DNA from: Robertmurraya sp047302285
Lineage (GTDB): Bacteria; Bacillota; Bacilli; Bacillales; Cytobacillaceae
NCBI RefSeq assembly: GCF_047302285.1
Contig: NZ_CP154845.1
Coordinates: forward strand, 2,728,001 to 2,792,000
Direction: 5' to 3'
Length of the DNA stretch: 64,000 bases
In this document: one piece after another, positions 1 through 7,649 of the stretch
Position numbering within the stretch: position 1 is the stretch's first letter
Layout of the letters: each line of letters starts with the position of its first letter
Translations under genes and position numbers: made by a program
Notes under the pieces: generated by a model
Seen by the model: the letters and a program-made list of their open reading frames with translations, nothing else
What the model was told of the DNA's origin: nothing
Databases searched by the model: none

Positions 1-85
1 GTCAATTTCTTTAGAATATTTAATGCAATTGTTTTATGGACGATTGTGATCTCTTTTTCTTCCAAAGCAATCCTTAAAAAGATTT

Positions 86-475
86 TTGCCTGTGACACTA
101 TTCTGTTCTGTCATTCTCTTAATACAAACTCTTTTAAACCCTATTTTCAATTGGTGGCAAGTAAAAGGTGGCTATAAATATATGATATTTGATGCATTAG
201 CATTTATATTAGGTCCATTTTTCACTATTAATATGTGGGTATTCCACTTTACATACAACAGGTTTTCCTTATATGCCCTTGTCAATTTAGTTATTGATTT
301 TATATTTGCTTATCTGTTAAATCCTCTTTTTCAGAGAATAGGGCATTACAAATTGAGAAATTACACACCAACAATTATATTTGTCATTTTCTATTTCCTT
401 TCCTTTTTGAATTACGCTTTTCAGAAACTTTTCGAGAAGCCTAGTGTTCCAGAAAAACAGTTAAATTATCGTTAG
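86..475 (+). CDS. Small multi-pass membrane protein (host flank)
   Basis: This 129-residue protein is mostly hydrophobic, with about four predicted membrane segments (near residues 5-20, 30-52, 60-80 and 92-112) and a short polar tail. It lies outside attL, so it belongs to the host chromosome. The only start in frame is TTG and no good ribosome binding site precedes it, so the gene may be 5'-truncated or degraded. It resembles small Bacillus integral membrane proteins of the CBO0543 type, but I do not assign a function. It converges on the displaced mutL 3' end. Confidence 0.5.
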   Translation: MPVTLFCSVILLIQTLLNPIFNWWQVKGGYKYMIFDALAFILGPFFTINMWVFHFTYNRFSLYALVNLVIDFIFAYLLNPLFQRIGHYKLRNYTPTIIFVIFYFLSFLNYAFQKLFEKPSVPEKQLNYR

Positions 476-592
476 TTAAGTATCACACGATGCCGATCAA
501 TTTTTCTCTAACATAACATATCTGATTGCTCGGCAAATCTTTCTATCTTTTGTAACTTGGAACAATGCACCTTGTAAAATATATTAAAGCAG

Positions 593-650
593 CTAGAAAC
601 CCCTCTACATCACACGCTTAAACATCTTCTCCATCTCATACGTGGAGTAA
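593..650. other. attL: displaced 3' end of mutL
   Basis: This 58-base segment matches 57057-57114 with two C/T differences. Read on the minus strand it encodes the last residues of MutL (YSTYEMEKMFKRVM, stop), and both differences fall in third codon positions without changing the protein. Similarity stops abruptly on both sides. It is therefore the left prophage junction, holding the mutL tail that was separated from its gene by integration. Confidence 0.95.
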
Positions 651-741
651 TCTGATGTAAAAATCAAAGGAATTAATGGGAAACGAAGGCGGTAATATAG
701 GTATTCTGTAATTCCATATCAAATATTTGAAAATGGAATTA

Positions 742-764
742 TGGGCAAAAATGGGCAAAATGTG
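742..764. repeat. Integrase arm-type repeats (left)
   Basis: Two copies of TGGGCAAAA in direct repeat stand about 90 bases inside attL, followed by a partial third (TGTGG). The same motif is doubled just inside attR at 57022-57041. Position and shared sequence suggest arm-type binding sites for the N-terminal domain of the prophage integrase. This is inference from layout. Confidence 0.6.
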
Positions 765-783
765 GTCATGTAAAAATATAGAT

Positions 784-1203
784 TTATACAGCGCTCCCTA
801 CTTGTTTTAATACATTTAGAATGAGTGGGGAAACTTGTATAAGAACATAACCTAACCCCGCATTTTGGATCATCCCCCAAGCTTTATCGGCGTTCCCGAA
901 CATAAAGAAAAAACATGCTCCTACGATTACAACACTCGCCACTGGGAAAGATAAAGCAACAAGAATGTCAACGACAGGATCTAGCACATGTGCCAATGCA
1001 GATAATGTTTGTTCCCCCATCCACTCTGTAGCGCCAACGGGAACCGCTTCTGTTGTAGCTGCAAATGCGGGTTTTGCCATGATCAAAGGTACTGCAATTG
1101 AGGTACCTACTCTTCTTGCTATCTTTCCGTAATTAACTTGCCTTTTCTCTTTCTTATAATCCCCTGACATAAACTCGCTAATTGACATAGCATGAGTTTT
1201 CAT
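784..1203 (-). CDS. Pilin-like (VirB2/TrbC-type) small membrane protein
   Basis: The 139-residue protein has a basic N-terminus, a hydrophobic stretch ending in AFA that looks like a signal peptidase site, then two membrane segments joined by a short polar loop (NADKAWGM). That layout is like VirB2/TrbC conjugative pilins, although sequence identity to them is not evident. I chose the ATG at 1203, which follows GGGAGG and overlaps the stop of the upstream gene (ATGA), over a start five codons earlier. It is the last gene of a three-gene leftward operon with an FtsK-type ATPase. A function in DNA transfer is inferred from these neighbours. Confidence 0.55.
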   Translation of the reverse strand: MKTHAMSISEFMSGDYKKEKRQVNYGKIARRVGTSIAVPLIMAKPAFAATTEAVPVGATEWMGEQTLSALAHVLDPVVDILVALSFPVASVVIVGACFFFMFGNADKAWGMIQNAGLGYVLIQVSPLILNVLKQVGSAV

Positions 1204-1775
1204 TTTATGTCCTCCCAAAGATAGATTTTAAATTTTAACCCTTCACACAACGATTCAAGTTTCTTCTTTCTATATGGAGTACCAGTAACCCACACCAATA
1301 CAAATTGCGGATTATAAGATGACAATTTTTTATACTTTTTTATCTTCACGACGTTTTTAGCCATTGATTGTTTGTTATCAATCTCGACAAAGTGGTGTAA
1401 TTTGTTGGAGATGTATGCCGCATCAGCAATGAGGGATATGTCATGTACGGAAATTTCTACTTCGTTTCGCCATGATATGGGGCGACCAACTGCAATGTAT
1501 AGATCGTTTCGCATTAAATAGTGTGTTATCATAGCCGTTTTCTTTCTGATTTTTTCAGCCTGCACTCGTTCACGGCCAGCTGCATTAAGATAATAAACCT
1601 TTTTTCTATCTTCAGTAAAAGAAGTGATGTAGTCAGACATATCATTCAGAACTCTTTGAGCGTTCCTAGTCTGACCTAGATTAACCATTCGTTGCAATTG
1701 CTCACGGGTAAGGTAATCACACTTCTTTAATAGTAAAAGTATTTGGTCGATCCTCTTCTCCCTTACGATGTTCAT
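1200..1775 (-). CDS. Replication-relaxation family protein
   Basis: The 191-residue protein begins with a winged-helix region (about 10-70) and continues with a mixed domain containing an ADAA acidic turn and EIDNK, which could be a PD-(D/E)xK-like core (about 120-150). This matches the Replic_Relax family found on Firmicute plasmids and phages, usually beside FtsK-like ATPases. It overlaps the 3' end of the ATPase gene by 59 bases and has a good AAAGGAGG site before its ATG. DNA binding, and possibly nicking or processing, is inferred from the family; the enzymatic role is not established. Confidence 0.7.
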   Translation of the reverse strand: MNIVREKRIDQILLLLKKCDYLTREQLQRMVNLGQTRNAQRVLNDMSDYITSFTEDRKKVYYLNAAGRERVQAEKIRKKTAMITHYLMRNDLYIAVGRPISWRNEVEISVHDISLIADAAYISNKLHHFVEIDNKQSMAKNVVKIKKYKKLSSYNPQFVLVWVTGTPYRKKKLESLCEGLKFKIYLWEDIK

Positions 1776-2997
1776 CTTGGTCCTCCTTTCGAGTTTTTAG
1801 AGAAATAAACGGAGCAATTTGTTTTTCAATTTCTTTGTTTAAAATATAAGGAGTTTGCACGATCTGACTTTTTACATTTTTATAGATACCACGACCTGGT
1901 ATCATAGGGAGCTCTTCTGCACCTGTCTGCCCAAGCGCTGTATTTGAGGCCGTGGCATCATCCAAAACATAACATAAACGGACTGGAATATTTCTTTTTG
2001 TCTGCTGTGGGATGGATTGGCCGGAAGGATACTGAGTGCTGTAGATCAAATAATAGCCAGCACCTCTACCCCTCCTAGCAATATCAGTAACAATATCCAT
2101 GCATGCTGAGTCATCTGCTATGTCTGCAGCTTCATCAATAATGATAAAATTTCTTTCTTTCCTTCCTGATTCTTTAATATCCTCGTATCCTGCATCAACA
2201 ATTTCATAATAAGTTTTGTTCATTTCTTCCTGAATTACTTTTAATATTTCCTTTGCTTCTTTAGGTTCACGGGTATAGTTTTTTACTTGTTTCAAGTTAT
2301 TAAATCTTTGAAATGCCGAACCTCCTTTTAAATCAATAAGATGTAATCTACAGTGTTCTGTTTGTTGTAGTGTCAGTGATGTAACAATCAGTTTTAACGC
2401 CACACTTTTTCCATAACCAGAAGCCCCTGCAATGATTAAATGTTTGTGCTCATCAAAATTGTGGTAAATCACATTTCCTCTTGTGATTCCAATCGGAACG
2501 GACCACGTACCTTCCTTCAGATAACTCTTGTTCCATTCGTAAAAATCCTTCATCCCCTCATTAAACACTCGAATTCGTAGCATTCCATCAAACTCGATTT
2601 CGATTTCTTTTTTTGATTTCTTGCCATTTGTTAATGTTTTTAGTTGTGAAATTAAAGTACTGTTGTATTTAAGTTGCAGTAGGTCAGATAATGGAAATTC
2701 AATAATCTTATCTTTAATGTTCAGGCCATCTTCAAGGATGTGCTGCTTATCAATAATTTCTTGAGACGACATACCTAATGGCAGTTGATAAATATACTCC
2801 ATCCCCCCTTCAATTTTTCTTTTCCTTTGAAGACGAATTGTTTTTAAATGACCCTCCTCTCTAATAGTCATACCAGCATTATTAAAAATCTTTTGGAGCT
2901 TATCAGCGTCATTCGATAATCCAGACTTTTTTAAATAAGAATAACCAGCTAAACCACCCATCAATGTTGTAGTAAAAATTTCAAAGAGCAACGCCAC
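1717..2997 (-). CDS. FtsK/SpoIIIE-type DNA translocase
   Basis: This 426-residue P-loop ATPase has an N-terminal hydrophobic segment, a Walker A motif GASGYGKS near 191-198 and a Walker B FIIIDEAAD near 284-292. These are typical of FtsK/SpoIIIE/TcpA pumps that move double-stranded DNA or act as conjugative coupling proteins. The GTG at 2997 lies almost on the AGGAGG site; the TTG two codons later is better spaced and may be the true start. With the two downstream genes it forms a compact transfer-like cassette next to attL. It is shorter than cellular FtsK and lacks the gamma domain. Confidence 0.85.
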   Translation of the reverse strand: MALLFEIFTTTLMGGLAGYSYLKKSGLSNDADKLQKIFNNAGMTIREEGHLKTIRLQRKRKIEGGMEYIYQLPLGMSSQEIIDKQHILEDGLNIKDKIIEFPLSDLLQLKYNSTLISQLKTLTNGKKSKKEIEIEFDGMLRIRVFNEGMKDFYEWNKSYLKEGTWSVPIGITRGNVIYHNFDEHKHLIIAGASGYGKSVALKLIVTSLTLQQTEHCRLHLIDLKGGSAFQRFNNLKQVKNYTREPKEAKEILKVIQEEMNKTYYEIVDAGYEDIKESGRKERNFIIIDEAADIADDSACMDIVTDIARRGRGAGYYLIYSTQYPSGQSIPQQTKRNIPVRLCYVLDDATASNTALGQTGAEELPMIPGRGIYKNVKSQIVQTPYILNKEIEKQIAPFISLKTRKEDQDEHRKGEEDRPNTFTIKEV

Positions 2998-3064
2998 CCC
3001 TCCTTCGGATATTACGGAGTAATAGTTACAGCAAAGACGAAGTGCATTTTTTCATTAAAAATCT

Positions 3065-3093
3065 TGATATTCGTGATACGTGAAGATACGTGA
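3065..3093. repeat. Iteron-like repeats upstream of the FtsK cassette
   Basis: GATACGTGA occurs at 3075-3083 and 3085-3093, preceded by a degenerate GATATTCGTGA at 3065-3075, giving a period of about 10 bases. The repeats lie between the divergent HTH regulator and the FtsK-type gene, so they could be an operator for that regulator or an origin-like site. Confidence 0.45.
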
Positions 3094-3274
3094 TACCCTT
3101 CACTTTGCGAAATCGAGAACGATTATTTTTGCGAAGAATGTTACGAATGGTAAATAATATGAGGGGTGATTTGTCCGATATATCTTGTCCTACAAAATAA
3201 ATTTCAATGGACAAGAATATTTTTTATTAAAGGGTTTATTTTGTGAATGGGGAATTACTAATAGAGGTGATTCC

Positions 3275-3496
3275 ATGGAGTTTTCTTGCAGATTAAGAAT
3301 TATTTTTGCTGAAATCAAATCAAAAGATAAAAACTTTAACCAAGAAACATTCGCAAAAAAAATCGGGATAACCAAAGGAACACTTAGCTCACTAGTGAAC
3401 GAACATACTCTACCTTCGTTTAAAGTGGCCTATACAATAGCTACTGAATTAAAAATTCCCATTGAAGAAATTTGGGTTTTAAAGGACAAAAAATAA
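3275..3496 (+). CDS. XRE-family HTH regulator
   Basis: The 73-residue protein is almost entirely a Cro/CI-type helix-turn-helix: FNQETFAKKIGITKGTLSSL is the recognition unit, followed by the typical ELKIPIEEIW helix. I start it at the ATG at 3275, which follows AGAGGTGA at good spacing; an upstream TTG would add 30 unrelated residues. It is divergent from the FtsK cassette and probably regulates it, or accessory genes nearby. Confidence 0.75.
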   Translation: MEFSCRLRIIFAEIKSKDKNFNQETFAKKIGITKGTLSSLVNEHTLPSFKVAYTIATELKIPIEEIWVLKDKK

Positions 3497-3505
3497 ACCG
3501 TCTCA

Positions 3506-3739
3506 TTAAGAGGCGGTTTTTGCTTTCTCTAATAATTGTAATGTTCTCGGTTGTCCAGGTTCCCAGGTTAGATAACCTTTTTCTTTTAATTTTTCCATAT
3601 GGCTTGCGACAGTAGAAGTGGATGCTAGTTTAACCAATTTAGCAATTTCTCTTATTGATGGTGCATAACCTTTTGTTTTCATATATCCAGTTATCGTTAT
3701 CAAAATTTCATTTTGTCTAGCGCTAATATCTTTACGCAT
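3506..3739 (-). CDS. LexA-like winged-helix protein without peptidase domain
   Basis: The 77 residues correspond to the LexA DNA-binding domain only (SARQNEILITITGYMKTKGY, then PSIREIAKLV and STSTVASHMEKLKEKGYL). The serine-lysine autopeptidase half that makes LexA RecA-responsive is absent, so this is not a self-cleaving repressor. It overlaps the WYL-domain gene by 8 bases and is co-transcribed with it from a promoter containing a LexA box. It may compete with or support host LexA. Confidence 0.75.
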   Translation of the reverse strand: MRKDISARQNEILITITGYMKTKGYAPSIREIAKLVKLASTSTVASHMEKLKEKGYLTWEPGQPRTLQLLEKAKTAS

Positions 3740-3953
3740 ATGATTTAGCCCTCCTCTTCATCGGTTCAACAGCAAGAATCGAATCAATCTTAAAGATCCT
3801 TATCTGCCTCTTCGTATAACAATAAGCTCGTATATAGGTTTCATTTCTTGATTTAACCAATACCGTCCTTTTTGAAAATGAATTATCCTTACTCTGATAA
3901 ATAATTGTCACAGGTATAGATTCATTTAAAGACTGATTTAATAAGTAATTCAT
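3732..3953 (-). CDS. Small WYL-domain protein
   Basis: This 73-residue protein reads as a minimal WYL domain: an IPVTIIYQSK start strand, a central VLVKSRN segment, AYCYTKRQIRIFKID and a final ILAVEPM. WYL domains are ligand-sensing modules of bacterial regulators, many tied to DNA damage. It has a strong AAAGGAGGG site and is the first gene of a two-gene leftward operon with the LexA-like HTH protein, so the pair may act as a split HTH-WYL regulator. Confidence 0.65.
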   Translation of the reverse strand: MNYLLNQSLNESIPVTIIYQSKDNSFSKRTVLVKSRNETYIRAYCYTKRQIRIFKIDSILAVEPMKRRAKSYA

Positions 3954-3984
3954 GCTGTGTTCCCTCCTTTACCAATATTTTATA

Positions 3985-4036
3985 CGAACATTTGTTTGGT
4001 TTCAAGTTGAATTTAAAACGTATGTTCGCATATAAT
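3985..4036. promoter_or_regulatory. Divergent promoters with two LexA (SOS) boxes
   Basis: Box 1 (3985-3998, CGAACATTTGTTTG) and box 2 (4015-4028, AAAACGTATGTTCG) match the Bacillus LexA consensus CGAAC-N4-GTTCG with one and two mismatches. For the rightward yolD gene, TTGAAT (4007-4012) and TATAAT (4031-4036) are 18 bases apart with box 2 between them. For the leftward genes, TTGAAA and TAAAAT are 17 apart on the minus strand with box 1 between them. Both promoters should be blocked by LexA. Confidence 0.75.
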
Positions 4037-4057
4037 AACATCAAAGGAGATGGGATT

Positions 4058-4387
4058 ATGCTCAACGATAGAGGGTTAATGAAATGGCAGCCAGCTCACT
4101 TCATGCCTGAACAACGCAAACTATTGTCCGGTCTAGACTTGGATAATAAGAAACAGAAAAAGCCCGATCTCGACGAGCAGGAACTTGAGGAAATTAACAT
4201 TGTGATATATGAATCGTTGAACTATACGCTCACTATTATGGTAGAGACTTGGGAAGATGGATTTTTCAAGAGGATTGAAGGAATTGTCAATAAAATTGAT
4301 TACATTAATAAATGCGTATCTATAGAATGTGATGCTAAAAAAATTAAGATCCCAATTGACCATATAACTAAAACGGAGAGGACTTAG
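4058..4387 (+). CDS. YolD-like protein
   Basis: The 109-residue product has the YolD-like core: LNDRGLMKWQPAHFMPEQRK at the N-terminus and a central NYTLTIMVETWEDGFF strand pair followed by GIVNKIDYINKCVSI. YolD proteins normally sit just upstream of a Y-family DNA polymerase (uvrX) in SOS operons of Bacillus and its phages. Here no polymerase follows. I start at the ATG at 4058 behind AAAGGAGA. Transcription is probably SOS-induced through the LexA box in its promoter. Confidence 0.85.
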   Translation: MLNDRGLMKWQPAHFMPEQRKLLSGLDLDNKKQKKPDLDEQELEEINIVIYESLNYTLTIMVETWEDGFFKRIEGIVNKIDYINKCVSIECDAKKIKIPIDHITKTERT

Positions 4388-4456
4388 ATGACCCGAACAC
4401 CCGAGGATGATCGCGATACCATCGCCCCTGCAGGAGGAACACTTTGTATAGAGTAA
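4388..4456 (+). CDS. Possible 22-residue peptide in the uvrX position
   Basis: An ATG directly after the yolD stop, preceded by GGAGAGG, opens a 22-codon frame. It occupies the place where a Y-family polymerase gene usually begins. It may be a remnant or chance; nothing in the sequence identifies it. Confidence 0.2.
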   Translation: MTRTPEDDRDTIAPAGGTLCIE

Positions 4457-4514
4457 GTTTATTTGGTGATATAGAGGGTATGGTTGAAAATAGTTTAATT
4501 TATTCACAAATAGA

Positions 4515-4543
4515 AAAGCCTCTTCACAATAAGAAGAGGCTTT
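4515..4543. terminator. Bidirectional terminator
   Basis: A perfect 11-bp stem (AAAGCCTCTTC / GAAGAGGCTTT) with a 7-base loop separates the rightward yolD unit from the leftward toxin-antitoxin unit. Confidence 0.85.
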
Positions 4544-4546
4544 AGT

Positions 4547-4954
4547 CTATAGGAAGTTTTCCTGTTTCACCTTCGAAGCTAGATACTTCACATTTGTAAC
4601 TTCATATAGGTGTTTGTATTTCATATATTCACTTATTAAACGTTCGAATTCTAATGTGTTAATTGGTGCCCTTCTTTTATAAATTGATTTATGCAGATTT
4701 TCAAAGTAATCTATCGTGTATAGCTCGTCCATCTTTAAAAAGGATGGCTGGTCTAAAGGAGGGTCATACTCTTTTATCGGCTCGTTAGAAGGATATAACA
4801 ATTTCTTTTCTTTACCTTTAGTAGAAGAGACATTTAATAAATTCAGTATATTACCTTGCTTCTCAATAACCAGAAATGGACGCTTAGAAAAACAAGGAGC
4901 ACCATTGACAAACGGAAGCTTTAACGCTAATACGTGGCCTGGTATTATCGTCAT
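4547..4954 (-). CDS. MazF/PemK-like toxin of a Panacea TA pair
   Basis: The 135-residue protein starts with an SH3-like barrel pattern (PGHVLALKLPF, KRPFLVIEKQGN, LLNVSSTKGKE) like that of MazF/PemK endoribonucleases, followed by a helical C-terminal half. Its ATG overlaps the antitoxin stop by one base (TAATG), which suggests translational coupling. Adjacency to an antitoxin with a Panacea domain supports a toxin role, since such domains neutralise many unrelated toxins. RNA cleavage is inferred, not seen. Confidence 0.65.
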   Translation of the reverse strand: MTIIPGHVLALKLPFVNGAPCFSKRPFLVIEKQGNILNLLNVSSTKGKEKKLLYPSNEPIKEYDPPLDQPSFLKMDELYTIDYFENLHKSIYKRRAPINTLEFERLISEYMKYKHLYEVTNVKYLASKVKQENFL

Positions 4955-5622
4955 TATGATATTATTATTCCTTGTTCTTCATCAAACGTCACAAAATAAG
5001 CCTCTTCTGGATAATCATATCCTTCCAACATCTGCGCTATTTCATCTGTAATCTGTAACTGGTTTGGATCATAATAAAAGGTTACCCCATTAATTATTTC
5101 AAACTCCATTGAGTCATCACTTTTATCATACTCCTCAACCATTTGCTTCACTCTTTTTATATCTTCCATGAAAAATGGATCAGTAATATTAATAGTATTT
5201 TTGTCCAATTGGTAAAATTTAGGCTTATCAGTCTTAGAATTGTTAAACGGGATTTTCCAACATAAAAGCTCATGATTTAATTCCGATAATTCACTTGCTG
5301 ACATATCTCCAAACAGTTCAACAGTTAACCTTAAGGTATCGTTTACTTCCACATCAGTAAACCCATCAAACTGGTTAGATTGGTCAATCAAATAGTAAAG
5401 TGATGTCTTATAAGGTAATCTTACTTCATTAATTACTGTGCCGTTCTCATACGCTTTCATCTCTTCCAAAAATAATACTTTCCCATATTTAGCAATATGA
5501 ATTAATTGAGAAAAGAACAAAAGCTTTTGTAATTTCATATTCCCATCAAATGTATTCCGTGGCGTATCAAACTCGTTTTTAATAAACCATTTTGCAATAT
5601 CTATCGCTCTTACCTCAGTCAT
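4954..5622 (-). CDS. Panacea/SocA-domain antitoxin (DUF4065)
   Basis: The N-terminal about 130 residues match the Panacea (SocA-like, DUF4065) antitoxin domain: AIDIAKWFI, then MKLQKLLFFSQLIHIAKYG, then MKAYENGTVINEV. The C-terminal region is acidic and would contact the partner toxin. I start at the ATG at 5622 behind AAAGGGGGAG, giving 222 residues. It is the first gene of a two-gene operon ending with the MazF-like toxin. Such pairs in prophages often act in phage exclusion or stabilise the element. Confidence 0.8.
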   Translation of the reverse strand: MTEVRAIDIAKWFIKNEFDTPRNTFDGNMKLQKLLFFSQLIHIAKYGKVLFLEEMKAYENGTVINEVRLPYKTSLYYLIDQSNQFDGFTDVEVNDTLRLTVELFGDMSASELSELNHELLCWKIPFNNSKTDKPKFYQLDKNTINITDPFFMEDIKRVKQMVEEYDKSDDSMEFEIINGVTFYYDPNQLQITDEIAQMLEGYDYPEEAYFVTFDEEQGIIIS

Positions 5623-5810
5623 TTTAACTCCCCCTTTTAAAAAGACTGAAAATTTAAAAATCATTACTCCTATATTAATTATAAGCTTTAGCGGTGAAAT
5701 TTGTACATACATTTACATAAAATGTCGAAATAAATATATATTATTTCCCTTGACTTACAGTCCTATACAATTTTTATTATAGATAATCGAGTTACTACAG
5801 GAGGACCCTA

Positions 5811-6329
5811 ATGAAGAATATGAAACCCGAGGATATCATTCAAAATAAATTTGGAATACCAATTATAGATGGTATATCAACAGAAAACTTAACACTAATA
5901 ACCAACGCTAAATTTATTACCAGGACAACTGAAAAAGATTTTCACTGCAGGGATAACGACTATAAATTTTGTCTCGTCCATGAAAATGGCGGTTTCAGTG
6001 AGCCAATCTTTATTATGGATTTTTTCTTACGGAAGAACGATAGGTTAATGCAACTTATGAAAGAAGAGCCTTATATTAAGCTTGAGCTTTTGTACGTTGT
6101 TAAAGATACGCTTAGGAGGCAAGGAATTGCTACATTTTATATAAAGAAGCTAATCAAGTACGCTAAAGAAGAGAACATCACATGTATCAAGGTCGTCCCG
6201 AATCCGGAGGCTACAAACTTTGAAAAAGATTCTAAAATTAATGCTCTTGATTTAGAGCAATTAGTTGCTTTTTATAAGAAATTCGAGAATAACGATATAA
6301 GAATCAAGTTAATTGAAACTGGAGTATAA
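5811..6329 (+). CDS. GNAT-family N-acetyltransferase
   Basis: This 172-residue protein has a central GNAT fold: the strand LELLYVVKDTLRRQGIATFY carries the acetyl-CoA-binding RRQGIA loop, followed by the long helix IKKLIKYAKEEN and a second strand CIKVVPNP. The substrate is unknown. It is transcribed alone, divergent from the toxin-antitoxin pair, with an AGGAGG site before its ATG. Confidence 0.75.
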   Translation: MKNMKPEDIIQNKFGIPIIDGISTENLTLITNAKFITRTTEKDFHCRDNDYKFCLVHENGGFSEPIFIMDFFLRKNDRLMQLMKEEPYIKLELLYVVKDTLRRQGIATFYIKKLIKYAKEENITCIKVVPNPEATNFEKDSKINALDLEQLVAFYKKFENNDIRIKLIETGV

Positions 6330-6688
6330 AAAATAGAGCTCTTTAGTTTTGTCACAAAACGCACTCAAGGACTTCTCCCTATTTACCTAATGATTTCCCT
6401 TTTTTAATATTATGTGACAAATTACCAATATTTCATCAATCCCTGTAACCTTAAGATATACTCAAAGTAATGGAGATTGATATAGAGACACGGTAACCCC
6501 TCTTAGTTGAGGGGCTATTTTTTGTCACAAAACCTTCAAAAGGATAATATCGAATTTTGTTGAATGTATAAATAACAGGCTTAGGCATCTAAATGTGCAA
6601 GTTACTACACCTCACTAGAAATATGTTCGCTTATATACAATCGTCGTTTAACCTATTACTAATCGATTAACCAACAGGAGGAATCAAA
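6330..6688. other. Non-coding stretch with a terminator and repeated TTTTGTCACAAAAC
   Basis: No convincing gene is present. TTTTGTCACAAAAC occurs at 6347-6360 and again at 6520-6533, with an inverted TGTGACAAA at 6413-6421 between them. A hairpin lies at 6497-6514. Near 6623-6640, ATGTTCGCTTATATA resembles the LexA half-site plus -10 region of the yolD promoter but lacks a full box. A small RNA ending at the hairpin is possible. Confidence 0.4.
6497..6524 (+). terminator. Rho-independent terminator
   Basis: Stem CCCCTC / GAGGGG with loop TTAGTT is followed by CTATTTTTT. It lies in the gap between the GNAT gene and the zinc-site protein. Confidence 0.7.
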
Positions 6689-7594
6689 TTGGCAGAAGTT
6701 ATTAAAGGAAGAGCAATGCCTATAGCTCAATATAAAAAGGGAGGAACCTTTTTTAAGATTAGAGCTGTAGATGTAGATCCTAAATCAAAAGATAAAATTA
6801 CCTTTTATTGTTGCGTTTGCAAGCAAATCGTAATTCATACTCAAGGAAGCAAGACCAAAGAGTCAAAGCCTTTTTTTCGAAGGTCGCCAGGTAGACCCCA
6901 TTCTCTTGATTGTCCTTATGCTAAAAAAGTAACACTCGAAGAGTTGAAGCGTGAAATTGGAACATTGGATAATTTGCACTACGATATTAAGACTCCTTTA
7001 GTTATTCAGCAACAATCAGGTGATGAAGGTGCACAATCTAGTTCTAAACCCAAAATTGAAAAGACACCTACAGAAAATCTACCAACAGAAATAATTAAGA
7101 ACCCCTCAAAAAAGCATAATAAATTCATCCAAACAGTAGATGATCTTTTTCATGAATTAGCAGATATAGAAAATCAAAGTGATTTTTCAATTAAAAAAAA
7201 ATTACGAGAACGCATATATAAAAAGATTTATTATCCATATAGTGAGTATGGAGAACTTGTTCGTAAGAATGATGATAATACAATAAAAAGAGGATATTTC
7301 TTTATCTCTGGAAAACTTTTTGTAAACGAATGGATAAAACTGAAAGATGAGAAGAAGGGTTATGCTCATTTATTCGGGAAAGAAAAAGGTATTCATTTGC
7401 GCATTTATCCATACAACGAGAAAACCCATAAAAAACTTTTAAAAATAACTTTTAATACAAAGGATGCAAATAAGAAATATGAATTCATTGGGGTCTTAGC
7501 ATCGTTGCAAGGAATCATTAAAGAAAATGAACAGATTATTATAGAATTAACAGTGTACGATTGTGATCATGATCAATATAGATATAATAAATAG
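6689..7594 (+). CDS. Uncharacterised protein with CoiA-like zinc site
   Basis: I do not recognise this 301-residue protein. Near residues 40-75 it has the pattern C-x2-C, FFRR, then HSLDC, which resembles the zinc-binding segment of CoiA-type proteins. A low-complexity linker (about 105-140) rich in S, T, P and K separates this from a basic C-terminal half with many strands. It starts at a TTG behind AACAGGAGG and ends at a bidirectional terminator, so it is a single-gene unit in the accessory region. Confidence 0.55.
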   Translation: MAEVIKGRAMPIAQYKKGGTFFKIRAVDVDPKSKDKITFYCCVCKQIVIHTQGSKTKESKPFFRRSPGRPHSLDCPYAKKVTLEELKREIGTLDNLHYDIKTPLVIQQQSGDEGAQSSSKPKIEKTPTENLPTEIIKNPSKKHNKFIQTVDDLFHELADIENQSDFSIKKKLRERIYKKIYYPYSEYGELVRKNDDNTIKRGYFFISGKLFVNEWIKLKDEKKGYAHLFGKEKGIHLRIYPYNEKTHKKLLKITFNTKDANKKYEFIGVLASLQGIIKENEQIIIELTVYDCDHDQYRYNK

Positions 7595-7621
7595 CCCCTA
7601 CTCAATGAGTAAGGGCTTTTA
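7593..7621. terminator. Bidirectional terminator
   Basis: An 11-bp stem with one mismatch (AGCCCCTACTC / GAGTAAGGGCT) ends the rightward gene and the leftward lysis genes converging on it. Confidence 0.85.
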
Positions 7622-7649
7622 ACATGGTGTAGATCTGGATGGAAATTTA

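Noticed and set aside
3026..3214. Leftward 62-codon frame before the HTH regulator
   Set aside because: It lies across the repeats and promoter region, has no ribosome site and no protein-like pattern.
4133..4507. Leftward 124-codon frame antisense to yolD
   Set aside because: It is a shadow of the well-supported yolD gene and has no ribosome site.
6623..6640. Third LexA box before the zinc-site protein gene
   Set aside because: Only the GTTCG half-site is present; the left half does not fit the required spacing.
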